53,068 nt of DNA, taken from NCBI GenBank assembly GCA_012735535.1, contig JAAYHC010000015.1, positions 1 through 53,068 of the forward strand, in the 5' to 3' direction. Numbering within the stretch: position 1 is the first letter of the stretch; each line of letters opens with the position of its first letter. Of the stretch, positions 20,143 to 28,533 are shown piece after piece. The notes under the pieces were generated by a model. The model did not search any database. It was given only the letters and a program-made list of their open reading frames with translations, and was not told where the DNA came from. This stretch comes from Bacillota bacterium (GTDB lineage Bacteria > Bacillota > UBA5301). Made by a program: the position numbers and the translations under genes.

Positions 20143-21534
20143 GTGAAGATCCGGTTTGATCATGACACGATTGCAGCCATATCCACTCCGCTGGGTGAAG
20201 GTGGACTGGCTGTGATCCGGGTCAGCGGTGATGATGCCGTCGCGGTTGTTGATCGGGTTTTTGCCCCCGGAGGCAAAGTAAAGCCAGGTTTTCTTGGTTC
20301 GGTAGCCAGCCATACCGTCCATTATGGCTATATCCATAACCGCCAGGGGGAACGGGTTGACGAGGTATTGGTGACGGTAATGCTGGCGCCACGTACCTTT
20401 ACCAGGGAAGATACCGTAGAAATTAGTTGCCATGGCGGAATTGTCAGTGCACAAAGAGTCTTGGAGGCTGTCCTCGGTGCAGGTGCCCGACTGGCCGAAC
20501 CTGGCGAATTTACTAAACGGGCTTTTCTCAATGGCCGGATTGATCTGGCCCAGGCCGAAGCGGTTATCGACCTAATCCGCGCCAAGACCGAGGCCAGTCA
20601 GGCAGTTGCCCTGACTAATCTACGTGGTGGGCTCTCCGAGCGGGTACGCCGGATCCGCGAGGCCATCGTCGAGGTGCTGACCTATTTGGAGGCTTCGATT
20701 GATTTTCCCGAAGATGAGATTCCACCGCTTGAGCAAGATCTCGACCAGTTGCTCACCTGGGCTCGCTCCGAGGTCGCTGCGCTAATCGAGACGGCGCGCA
20801 CCGGACGCATATATCGTGAGGGCCTGGCGACGGTCATCTTAGGGCGGCCCAACGTTGGCAAGTCCAGTTTACTTAATGCCTTATTAGGTGAGGAGCGCGC
20901 CATTGTCACCCAGATCCCTGGAACCACGCGGGACATACTGGAGGAACAGATTAACCTACGCGGCCTACCGTTACGAATTATCGACACTGCGGGTATTCGG
21001 GCAACCACCGATGAAGTTGAGCGAATTGGCGTAACCAGGAGCATCGAGGCTATTGAGCGGGCCGATATCATTCTCTTTCTGGTCGATTATTCCAGCGGCT
21101 TAACTCCGGAAGACTGGGAGGTAGCGGCCACCTTACCGGTGGGACGAACCATCTTGGTGGCGAATAAAGCCGATTTGCCGTCGGGTTCAGGATTCGGCGA
21201 TCTGGTGGAACGCTTTGGCGAGCCGGTACTCATCTCGGCCAAGGAACATACCGGCCTCGATGAGCTCAAAGACCGGATCTTGGAGAAAGCCAGTGTAATT
21301 AAGGTGGATCGTACCGAGACCGTTTTGGTCACTAATCTGCGCCACCTGGAAGCTTTGCGACAGGCCTGCGAAAGTCTGGAGAATGCCCACCAAGCTTTTG
21401 TCGGCGGAATGCCGGCCGACTTAATTACCATTGACTTACATGCCGCAGTGGCTTATCTCGGCGAGATAACCGGGGATACCGCGTCTGCGGATGTAATAGA
21501 TCGCATCTTTGCCAACTTTTGCATTGGAAAGTAG
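20143..21534 (+). CDS. mnmE: tRNA modification GTPase MnmE
   Basis: MnmE, with MnmG, makes 5-carboxymethylaminomethyl-uridine at the wobble position of certain tRNAs. The N-terminal folate-binding domain starts DTIAAISTPLGEGGLAVIRVSG. The inserted G domain has GRPNVGKSS, DTAGIR and NKADL. The C-terminal catalytic FCIGK is intact. GTG 20143 is selected because GAGGTG lies six bases upstream and the protein then starts MKIRFDHDTIAA; the frame itself opens at 20104. It has 463 residues, a normal length. Confidence 0.96.
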   Translation: MKIRFDHDTIAAISTPLGEGGLAVIRVSGDDAVAVVDRVFAPGGKVKPGFLGSVASHTVHYGYIHNRQGERVDEVLVTVMLAPRTFTREDTVEISCHGGIVSAQRVLEAVLGAGARLAEPGEFTKRAFLNGRIDLAQAEAVIDLIRAKTEASQAVALTNLRGGLSERVRRIREAIVEVLTYLEASIDFPEDEIPPLEQDLDQLLTWARSEVAALIETARTGRIYREGLATVILGRPNVGKSSLLNALLGEERAIVTQIPGTTRDILEEQINLRGLPLRIIDTAGIRATTDEVERIGVTRSIEAIERADIILFLVDYSSGLTPEDWEVAATLPVGRTILVANKADLPSGSGFGDLVERFGEPVLISAKEHTGLDELKDRILEKASVIKVDRTETVLVTNLRHLEALRQACESLENAHQAFVGGMPADLITIDLHAAVAYLGEITGDTASADVIDRIFANFCIGK

Positions 21535-21542
21535 GGACGGGA

Positions 21543-23423
21543 ATGGGTTTTGCGCAATCCTATGATGTTGTGGTTATTGGTGCCGGTCATGCCGGCTGTG
21601 AGGCAGCTGTTGCCACCGCCAAAATGGGTTTGCGAACACTTCTGCTCACCCTCAGTTTGGATAATGTCGGCCTGATGCCGTGTAACCCTAGTATCGGCGG
21701 GGCGGCCAAAGGGCAGCTGGTGCGGGAAATCGATGCCCTCGGCGGCGTTATGGGGATTGGCGTCGACCAAAACTATATTCAAATCAGGATGCTCAATACC
21801 AGCAAGGGCCCTGCTGTCCATGCCCTGCGCGCCCAAGTTGATAAAATAGCCTATATGCGCTGGATGAAACGGTTGTTGGAGGCGACCCCCAATCTCGACT
21901 TGAAACAAGGGGTGGCCACCAAAATCCTCACGCAGGGCGAGCGGGTTGTCGGGGTGCGTTTGAAGACGGAGATTGATATTGCCGCCCAGGCGGTCATTGT
22001 GGCTACCGGGACTTATCTCCGCGGCCTGGTCCATTATGGACTGGTCCACTATTCTTCCGGACCACAAGGACAACACCCGTCGGTGGAGTTAGCACACAGT
22101 CTGCTCGAGTTAGGCTTTGAATTACAGCGCTTTAAGACCGGAACTCCTCCCCGGATCCACGGTGATACCGTGAATTATAGCAAGACAACCGAAATGCCGG
22201 GAGAAGAGTTGCGGCGTGGCTTCTCTTTTCGCGCCCCCTTGCCGCAACGTCGCCAAGTATCTTGTTGGTTGACGTGGACTACTCAAGAAACGCATGAGAT
22301 TATCCGGCGAAATCTCGACAAGGCGCCGATGTATACCGGAGAGATTACCGGGATTGGTCCGCGGTATTGCCCTTCGCTTGAGGCCAAGGTCTACGAGTTC
22401 CCCGATAAGCCGAGCCATCAAATCTTCATCGAACCGGAAGGTCTGGACACGAGGGAGATGTATCTGGCCGGTTTTTCGACCAGTTTACCGGAAGACATTC
22501 AGATTGAGATGATCCGGACAGTGCCCGGACTGGAAAACGTTAAAATCATGCGACCGGGTTACGCGATCGAATATGATGCCTTAAATCCGCTCGACTTAAA
22601 ACCTAATTTGGAAACCAAAGCGATTAGAGGCCTCTTTTGTGCGGGGCAGATCAATGGGACCTCGGGATATGAAGAGGCGGCGGCCCAGGGCTTGATGGCC
22701 GGCATCAATGCCGCTTTAATGATTAAAGGAGCCGAGCCGCTCGTGCTTAAACGCTCCCAAGCCTATATTGGAGTGCTCATTGATGATCTGGTGACCAAAG
22801 GCACCCGCGAGCCGTATCGACTCCTGACAGCGAAAGCTGAATACCGGTTGCTGTTGCGCCAGGACAATGCGGATTTGCGCTTAACGGAACTCGGACATCA
22901 AATTGGCTTAATCAGTGATACGGAGTATGCCGCCTTTCTGCGCAAGAAAGAAAGCATCGATAAGTTATTGGCCAAGCTGAGAGCGGAAACAATCCAGCCC
23001 AGCCCGGCGGTGAACGAAAAGCTCGCCGGTTTCGGGCAGGCTCCGCTCCAACGGGCGGTGAGCGCAGAAGTCTTTTTGCGGCGGCCGGAGATTAATCTTA
23101 GCCTGCTGTCAGAGTTTGTCGAGCTGGAGACGGAGGAGATCGACCCGGAAGTCGCCGAGCAGGTTGAACTGCAAGTCAAGTACAGTGGCTACATCGAGCG
23201 CCAACAAGAACAGGTCGAACGATTTCTGAAGCTCGAAGCCAAGAAGATCCCACCTGATTTACAGTATGAATCTTTGCACGGACTGAGCTCCGAAGCGCGG
23301 GAGAAACTGGCGCGAGTCCGTCCCGAGTCCCTTGGCCAAGCGGCCCGTATTTCCGGGGTGTCCCCGGCAGATATCAACTATTTGGCGATCATCTTGGAGC
23401 AGCGTAGGAGAGGAAAGGCTTAA
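21543..23423 (+). CDS. mnmG: tRNA uridine-5-carboxymethylaminomethyl modification enzyme MnmG
   Basis: This 626-residue FAD-dependent partner of MnmE carries the dinucleotide-binding motif VVVIGAGHAGCEAA at its N-terminus, NPSIGGAAKGQLVREIDALGG, and the C-terminal helical domain (LRRPEINLSLL). It acts on the wobble uridine of tRNAs. The ATG at 21543 follows AGGGACGGGA; an upstream in-frame codon at 21519 lies inside mnmE and lacks a binding site. The order mnmE-mnmG-rsmG-noc matches Bacillus. Confidence 0.96.
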   Translation: MGFAQSYDVVVIGAGHAGCEAAVATAKMGLRTLLLTLSLDNVGLMPCNPSIGGAAKGQLVREIDALGGVMGIGVDQNYIQIRMLNTSKGPAVHALRAQVDKIAYMRWMKRLLEATPNLDLKQGVATKILTQGERVVGVRLKTEIDIAAQAVIVATGTYLRGLVHYGLVHYSSGPQGQHPSVELAHSLLELGFELQRFKTGTPPRIHGDTVNYSKTTEMPGEELRRGFSFRAPLPQRRQVSCWLTWTTQETHEIIRRNLDKAPMYTGEITGIGPRYCPSLEAKVYEFPDKPSHQIFIEPEGLDTREMYLAGFSTSLPEDIQIEMIRTVPGLENVKIMRPGYAIEYDALNPLDLKPNLETKAIRGLFCAGQINGTSGYEEAAAQGLMAGINAALMIKGAEPLVLKRSQAYIGVLIDDLVTKGTREPYRLLTAKAEYRLLLRQDNADLRLTELGHQIGLISDTEYAAFLRKKESIDKLLAKLRAETIQPSPAVNEKLAGFGQAPLQRAVSAEVFLRRPEINLSLLSEFVELETEEIDPEVAEQVELQVKYSGYIERQQEQVERFLKLEAKKIPPDLQYESLHGLSSEAREKLARVRPESLGQAARISGVSPADINYLAIILEQRRRGKA

Positions 23424-23424
23424 G

Positions 23425-24150
23425 ATGAACACTTTATTCGAACTTGCCCCGGTCCTGACCGCCGGCCTAGCCCGGCTGGGGATATCTGTGGATCGCGCCG
23501 TGACCGAGAAACTCCTGCTCTTTGCCGAGGCGGTCTTGACGGAAAACCAACGGCAAAACCTCACCAGAATCACCGAGCCGGCCGCTGTGGTCAGCCGTCA
23601 CTTGATTGATTCGCTAGCAGTTTTGCCATGGGTAAGTCGGGGTCGGCTCCGGGTGTGTGATGTAGGTACGGGCGCCGGCTTCCCTGGTGTGCCGCTGGCT
23701 ATTGTCGTTCCCGAATTTGAGGTTACCCTCATCGACAGTGAAGGCAAGAAGGTTGATTTTCTCAAGCGCGCAGCGAGCGAATTGGGGCTAGCCAATGTGA
23801 CTGCATTGCACCTGCGCGCAGAAGAAGCGGGTCAAGACCCGAGTCTGCGGGAGAGTTTCGCGATCGTGGTCTCGCGCTCGGTGGCTAGACTGTCCATTCT
23901 TTATGAGTACACGGTTCCGCTGCTAAGCATCGGCGGAACACTTTGGGCTTACAAAGGTGAAACCGCCCGCACGGAAGCGGCTGAAGCAGAGCCCGCCCTA
24001 CAAATACTTGGTGGGGCTTTAATCGGCTGCAAAGACTATCAGCTGCCTACCGGTGAGACGCATACCCTCGTCCAAGTCGAAAAGATCGCGCCAACCCCGC
24101 AACGCTATCCGCGCCGGGCCGGCATTCCCGCCAAACGGCCACTCTGCTAG
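23425..24150 (+). CDS. rsmG: 16S rRNA (guanine527-N7)-methyltransferase RsmG
   Basis: This 241-residue SAM-dependent methyltransferase methylates G527 (E. coli numbering) in 16S rRNA; loss of it gives low-level streptomycin resistance in other bacteria. The SAM-binding motif is DVGTGAGFPGVPLAI, and the NRQNLTRIT-like block and HLIDSLAV are typical. The start ATG lies one base after the mnmG stop and has a purine-rich upstream region (AGGAGAGGAAAGG). The C-terminal RRAGIPAKRPL is the family end. Confidence 0.95.
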   Translation: MNTLFELAPVLTAGLARLGISVDRAVTEKLLLFAEAVLTENQRQNLTRITEPAAVVSRHLIDSLAVLPWVSRGRLRVCDVGTGAGFPGVPLAIVVPEFEVTLIDSEGKKVDFLKRAASELGLANVTALHLRAEEAGQDPSLRESFAIVVSRSVARLSILYEYTVPLLSIGGTLWAYKGETARTEAAEAEPALQILGGALIGCKDYQLPTGETHTLVQVEKIAPTPQRYPRRAGIPAKRPLC

Positions 24151-24190
24151 AGGAGATGTGCTTCATCCTGCCGAAAACTATCCCAGAGAA

Positions 24191-24206
24191 TGTTTCACGT
24201 GGAACA
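24191..24206. promoter_or_regulatory. parS: parS centromere site upstream of noc
   Basis: TGTTTCACGTGGAACA differs at one base from the near-universal parS palindrome TGTTTCACGTGAAACA. It lies 20 bases before the noc start. It should nucleate ParB (Spo0J) spreading near the origin and might also influence noc transcription. Confidence 0.88.
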
Positions 24207-24225
24207 TCATGGGGGAGCTGTATAA

Positions 24226-25065
24226 ATGGCCGAGACAATTTGGAGTAAATTATTGCGAAGGTCTCCGCACGCCGACTCACGCCCTTTGCTCCATCTGCCG
24301 ATAGATTCGATTGCTCCTAATCCCTATCAACCACGGTGCAATTTTAGCGAGGAGGAGCTCCAGGAGCTCGCGGAATCGATCAAAACACACGGAATACTTC
24401 AGCCATTGGTTGTCACCACGTCTGATGGAGAAAAAGCGGAATATATATTGGTTGTAGGAGAACGGCGCCTGCGGGCAGCCCAAATGGCTGGGCTGACCGA
24501 GGTCCCCGCGATCGTCGCTCAGTACACGGACCGAGAGCTCGCTGAGGTAGCGCTCGTAGAAAACTTACAACGCAAGGATCTGACGCCAATCGAGGAGGCG
24601 ATCGCATTCAAAAAGTTATTGGAGGAGTATGGCCTGACCCAACAGGAGCTTGGCGAGCGGTTGGGTAAGAGCCAGAGCGCGATCGCCAATAAGATTCGTT
24701 TGCTAAATTTGCCGGCGGAGGTCTTGGATTATATTTCCCGGGAAATGATCACGGAGCGCCATGGTCGCGTGTTATTGAAGCTCCAGCCCGAGCAGGCCAA
24801 AGAAGTGGCGGAACACGTGGTTAAGGCCGGTTTGTCGGTAAAGCAAACCGAGGCCTTGGTTGAGCAATTATTAGAAGCAAAAGCGAAAAAAGAAAGAAAA
24901 GTCATCCGAATCTTTAAAGATGCACGTTTGTTTCGCAATTCGGTTTTGCAGCTGGTTAAAGAGCTGCAGGCGAGCGGTTTGAAGGTTAAAGTGACGGAAG
25001 AGGATAATGCAGATAGTTATCAATTGACGATAAATATCTCAAAGGTGAGTAGGAGGCAGTCTTGA
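24226..25065 (+). CDS. noc: Nucleoid occlusion protein Noc (ParB family)
   Basis: Noc is a ParB paralogue that binds DNA and membrane and blocks division over the chromosome in Bacillus. This 279-residue protein shows the ParB N-domain (PNPYQPR, then GERRLRAAQMAG, then ALVENLQRKDLTPIEEA) and a helix-turn-helix (LTQQELGERLGKSQSAIANKIRLL). Assignment to Noc rather than ParB rests on position (rsmG-noc-soj-spo0J) and an N-terminal basic helix (IWSKLLRR) like the Noc membrane-targeting region. A second ParB lies two genes downstream. Confidence 0.9.
   Translation: MAETIWSKLLRRSPHADSRPLLHLPIDSIAPNPYQPRCNFSEEELQELAESIKTHGILQPLVVTTSDGEKAEYILVVGERRLRAAQMAGLTEVPAIVAQYTDRELAEVALVENLQRKDLTPIEEAIAFKKLLEEYGLTQQELGERLGKSQSAIANKIRLLNLPAEVLDYISREMITERHGRVLLKLQPEQAKEVAEHVVKAGLSVKQTEALVEQLLEAKAKKERKVIRIFKDARLFRNSVLQLVKELQASGLKVKVTEEDNADSYQLTINISKVSRRQS
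24732..24747. promoter_or_regulatory. Noc-binding site within noc
   Basis: TATTTCCCGGGAAATG matches the Bacillus Noc-binding palindrome TATTTCCCGGGAAATA at 15 of 16 positions. It lies within the noc coding sequence, where it encodes YISREM. Chance is possible, but the match length and location are notable. Confidence 0.6.
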
Positions 25066-25835
25066 TGGGGCGGATCTTGGCGGTGGTCAACCAAAAAGGC
25101 GGGGTTGGTAAGAGCACAACGGCGGTAAACCTGGCAGCCTATTTAGGTGCCGCGGGAAAAAAGGTTTTGCTGCTCGACATTGATCCCCAAGGGAATGCCA
25201 CCAGCGGGATGGGGATCGACAAATCGAAGGTCGATAAATCAATCTATGACGTCTTAATCAATGAGGTCCCCGTATCCGAGGCGGTAGTGCAATGCAAGCA
25301 CCCGGAACTGGCTAACGTCGATATTTTGCCGGCGACCATACAATTGGCCGGTGCAGAAGTTGAGCTGGTCTCGATGATGAGTAGGGAGTACCGATTGAAG
25401 ACTGCTCTGGAAGGTTTAGGCGATCAGTATGACTATATTATTATGGATTGTCCTCCATCATTGGGCCTGTTAACGATCAATGCGCTTACTGCTGCGGATG
25501 GCGTTATCGTTCCGATCCAATGCGAGTATTATGCGTTGGAAGGCTTAAGCCAACTTTTAGACACGCTGAATCTGGTGAAAAAACACCTCAATCGATCGCT
25601 GGAGATTGCCGGGGTGCTGCTCACGATGTACGATTCGCGGACTAATCTCGCCCAACAGGTGATCGATGAGGTGCGGGGATATTTCGGCGACAAGGTATTC
25701 AAGACGATTATTCCCCGGAACATTAGGCTTAGTGAGGCACCGGGCTATGGACAACCAATTTCGCTGTATGACCCGAGCTCGAAGGGGGCCCAGGCGTACA
25801 AGGCGTTATCTGACGAGGTGATCGAACGTGGCTAG
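25065..25835 (+). CDS. parA: Chromosome partitioning ATPase ParA/Soj
   Basis: This deviant Walker A ATPase of about 256 residues works with ParB in chromosome segregation and, in Bacillus, regulates DnaA. The Walker motif is NQKGGVGKSTTAVNLA near the N-terminus, and IIMDCPPSLGLLTINAL and the C-terminal SEAPGYGQPI block are conserved. ATG 25065 and TTG 25062 are both plausible behind AGGAGG, overlapping the noc stop. It overlaps parB by eight bases. Confidence 0.96.
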   Translation: MGRILAVVNQKGGVGKSTTAVNLAAYLGAAGKKVLLLDIDPQGNATSGMGIDKSKVDKSIYDVLINEVPVSEAVVQCKHPELANVDILPATIQLAGAEVELVSMMSREYRLKTALEGLGDQYDYIIMDCPPSLGLLTINALTAADGVIVPIQCEYYALEGLSQLLDTLNLVKKHLNRSLEIAGVLLTMYDSRTNLAQQVIDEVRGYFGDKVFKTIIPRNIRLSEAPGYGQPISLYDPSSKGAQAYKALSDEVIERG

Positions 25836-26682
25836 GCAAGCGCTTGGCAGGGGGCTGAAGGCCCTAATTAACACCGATGATGTGGCGGAAAATGAGGTGC
25901 GGGAGCTCGCGATCGGCGCGATCATACCGAATCCCTACCAGCCGCGCCGGGAGTTTGATGATGAGAAACTGCGTGAATTAGCTGATTCAATAAAAGAACA
26001 TGGCATTATTCAACCACTTGTTGTAAAGGACGGTCAAGACGGGAAGTATATCTTGATAGCAGGTGAGCGTCGCTTCCGGGCAGCCCAGTTAGCCGGCTTG
26101 GAAACGGTGCCGGTGATCGTCCGTGAACTCGATCAGGATCAAATGATCCAGTGGGCCTTGGTTGAGAATCTGCAACGGGAGGATCTCAACCCCATAGAGG
26201 AGGCTTTGGCTTATCGTCGCTTGGCCGATGAGTTCGGTTTAACTCAGGAGGCAATTGCCCAAGTTGTCGGGAAAAGTCGGCCGGCGGTAGCCAATACCCT
26301 CAGATTGTTGACATTGCCGCAGCATATTCAGGATGCTGTTTCACGTGGAACTATTTCGATGGGCCACGCCAAATGCCTGATCGGGCTGGCTGAAGGCGCT
26401 CAGCGCCAAGTGTTTGAAAAAATCGTCTCACAGGGGTTGAGTGTCCGGCAGACTGAAGAAATCTGTGAGCGGCTGAGGCGGACCACTACCGATCACCCGT
26501 GCCAGACGCCGAAAAAGAGCAGCCGAGATCCCTATATTGCCGCCGCTGAAGATGAGCTGCGGTTAGCCTTGGGGACTAAGGTGCATATCGAATGGAACAA
26601 AAAGGGGCAAGGAAAGATCCAGATCGACTTCTACAGCGAGGAAGAGTTGAATCGGTTAATCGAGTTGTTAGGTCGGAGATAA
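25828..26682 (+). CDS. parB: Chromosome partitioning protein ParB/Spo0J
   Basis: This 284-residue CTP-dependent DNA clamp loads at parS. It has PNPYQPRREFDDEKLRELADSI, the CTP-binding GERRFRAAQLAGL and ENLQREDLNPIEEA motifs, and a helix-turn-helix (LTQEAIAQVVGKSRPAVANTLRLL). The C-terminal dimer domain is complete. A parS-like site lies inside the gene, as in Bacillus spo0J. It starts GTG within the end of parA. Confidence 0.96.
   Translation: MARQALGRGLKALINTDDVAENEVRELAIGAIIPNPYQPRREFDDEKLRELADSIKEHGIIQPLVVKDGQDGKYILIAGERRFRAAQLAGLETVPVIVRELDQDQMIQWALVENLQREDLNPIEEALAYRRLADEFGLTQEAIAQVVGKSRPAVANTLRLLTLPQHIQDAVSRGTISMGHAKCLIGLAEGAQRQVFEKIVSQGLSVRQTEEICERLRRTTTDHPCQTPKKSSRDPYIAAAEDELRLALGTKVHIEWNKKGQGKIQIDFYSEEELNRLIELLGRR
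26337..26352. promoter_or_regulatory. parS: parS-like site within parB
   Basis: TGTTTCACGTGGAACT differs from the parS consensus at two positions and shares the core GTTTCACGTGGAAC with the site at 24191. An intragenic parS in parB is also known in Bacillus spo0J. Confidence 0.8.
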
Positions 26683-26692
26683 GGTGAAACGA

Positions 26693-27847
26693 ATGATTTA
26701 TCTAGATAATGCAGCAACCTCCTGGCCAAAGCCGGAAAGCGTCTACCATGAGGTGGGGGATTTCCTCCGCCGAGCCGGGGCCAACCCGGGGCGCGGCGGA
26801 CATGCCCTCGCCAGAGCAGCATCGGAGATGGTTGAGTCAGTTCGTAAGGACTTGGCTCATTTTTTCAACATCACCGATGCGAGTCAATTTGTCTTTACCG
26901 CGAACGCGACCGAGGCGCTCAACTTAGCTATCAAAGGGGTGCTCGCCAAAGGAGGGCATGTGGTTACCTCCAGCATGGAGCATAATGCGGTGGCCCGTCC
27001 GTTGTTTGCGCTGCAAGCGGCCGGCTCATGCCAAGTCTCGGTTGTGCAAGCCGACCACGAGGGTATGCTCAAGGTTGATGATGTTATTAAGGCGGTCGGT
27101 CCGGAGACGCGGTTGATTGTCTTAACTCATGCCTCAAATGTCACCGGCGGACTGCTACCCATCGAAGAGGTCGGCGAATTCGCCCGCCAGCGGGGGATCA
27201 CCTTTTTGGTTGATGCCTCGCAAACGGTTGGCGAGAGACCGCTTGATCTCAATAAATTACCGGTTGATTTGGTGGCTTTCCCGGGGCACAAAGCCTTGTT
27301 GGGCCCGACCGGGATCGGCGCCCTTTACATTCGGAAAGGTTGCGAACTCGAGCCTTTACTCCAAGGCGGTACCGGAACGCATTCGGAACTTTTGGAGCAG
27401 CCAAGCGAGGTTCCGTATCGCTATGAAAGCGGTACGCTCAATACTAGCGGCATAGCTGGGCTCGGGGCCGCCCTACGCTATATTTCCGAGGTTGGTTTGG
27501 AGCAGATCAGTGCCACAATCCGGGAGCTGACCCGGAGCTTTCTGGAGGGTTGTGCTCAAATACCTGGTCTGCGCATCTTGGGTCCGTCTTCGGCAGAGAT
27601 GCGGGTAGGGGTCGTGAGCATAGTGGCTGATTTTCTGAATCCCGATGAATTAGGCTATATCTTAGACCAGGTGTACGGAATTGCGGTGCGCGCCGGGTTA
27701 CATTGTGCGCCACTCGCCCATAAGACCCTTGGGACCTTTCCCGCGGGGGCGGTTAGATTCAGCTTCAGCCATTTCAACACTGCGGAGGATGTGCAACAGG
27801 CTTTGCAAGCCTTACGGGAAATAGCTGAGCAAGCCGGGGGTTATTAA
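26693..27847 (+). CDS. Cysteine desulfurase family protein
   Basis: This PLP-dependent class V aminotransferase fold of about 384 residues resembles SufS/Csd-type cysteine desulfurases of the stand-alone Firmicutes subfamily. Visible features are MIYLDNAATSWPKP, FTANATEALNLAIKG, the HNAVARPL block, the PLP-lysine region FPGHKALLGPTGIGALYI and the C-terminal RAGLHCAPLAH containing a candidate catalytic cysteine. ATG 26693 is preferred to GTG 26684 because AAGGTG lies six bases before it. It precedes larB by five bases, so sulfur delivery to nickel-pincer cofactor synthesis is an attractive but unproven role. Confidence 0.85.
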   Translation: MIYLDNAATSWPKPESVYHEVGDFLRRAGANPGRGGHALARAASEMVESVRKDLAHFFNITDASQFVFTANATEALNLAIKGVLAKGGHVVTSSMEHNAVARPLFALQAAGSCQVSVVQADHEGMLKVDDVIKAVGPETRLIVLTHASNVTGGLLPIEEVGEFARQRGITFLVDASQTVGERPLDLNKLPVDLVAFPGHKALLGPTGIGALYIRKGCELEPLLQGGTGTHSELLEQPSEVPYRYESGTLNTSGIAGLGAALRYISEVGLEQISATIRELTRSFLEGCAQIPGLRILGPSSAEMRVGVVSIVADFLNPDELGYILDQVYGIAVRAGLHCAPLAHKTLGTFPAGAVRFSFSHFNTAEDVQQALQALREIAEQAGGY

Positions 27848-27852
27848 CGCGA

Positions 27853-28533
27853 ATGAGAGACTGTGGATTTACGGATTTAGGCTTTGCCAAAATCGACATC
27901 GACCGCAAACGTCGCTGTGGCTTTCCGGAGGTTATCTACTGTGCCGGCAAGACGGCAGATCAGGTTCAAGAGATCTTTTTTCATTTGAGCCAACGTGAGG
28001 AGCGGGTGATGGCCACCCGGGCGAATAGAGAACATTTTCAAGCCGTGGTGGAGAAGGTTCCGGAAGCACTATATTTTCCGCAGGCGAAGGTCATCACCAA
28101 AGGGCCGCTGCCGGATGATCGCCAGGGGCTGGTGGCTGTTGTCACTGCCGGCTCATCAGACATTCCCGTGGCGGAAGAGGCGGCGATCGTTGCCGAGTAT
28201 CTAGGTTCGGCGGTCCGACGCTACTATGATATGGGAGTGGCCGGGATTCATCGAGTCTTGGCGGTGCGCGATGAGCTGAACACGGCGAATGCGATCGTCG
28301 TTGTTGCCGGCATGGATGGTGCTTTGCCTAGTGTGGTTGGTGGTCTGGTGGACAAGCCGGTTGTAGCGGTGCCGACCAGCGTCGGTTATGGAGCCAATTT
28401 TCAGGGATTGGCGCCGCTGTTGACGATGCTGAACTCTTGTTCGGCCGGGGTAGCGGTGGTCAATATTGACAACGGCTTCGGTGCCGGTTACTATGCACAT
28501 ATAGTCAATAAGGGGGTAGTAGCCGGTGGGTGA
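27853..28533 (+). CDS. larB: Nickel pincer cofactor biosynthesis protein LarB
   Basis: LarB carboxylates and hydrolyses nicotinic acid adenine dinucleotide in the first step of making the nickel-pincer nucleotide of lactate racemase (LarA) and related enzymes. This 226-residue protein has the N-terminal RCGFPEVIYCAGKT block and the PurE-like core VTAGSSDIPVAEEA and VVVAGMDGALPSVVGGLV. It overlaps larC by eight bases. No larE or larA is in this window. Confidence 0.93.
   Translation: MRDCGFTDLGFAKIDIDRKRRCGFPEVIYCAGKTADQVQEIFFHLSQREERVMATRANREHFQAVVEKVPEALYFPQAKVITKGPLPDDRQGLVAVVTAGSSDIPVAEEAAIVAEYLGSAVRRYYDMGVAGIHRVLAVRDELNTANAIVVVAGMDGALPSVVGGLVDKPVVAVPTSVGYGANFQGLAPLLTMLNSCSAGVAVVNIDNGFGAGYYAHIVNKGVVAGG

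Noticed and set aside
21453-22076. 207-residue minus-strand frame opposite mnmE/mnmG
   Set aside because: Shadow of conserved genes, no start signals.
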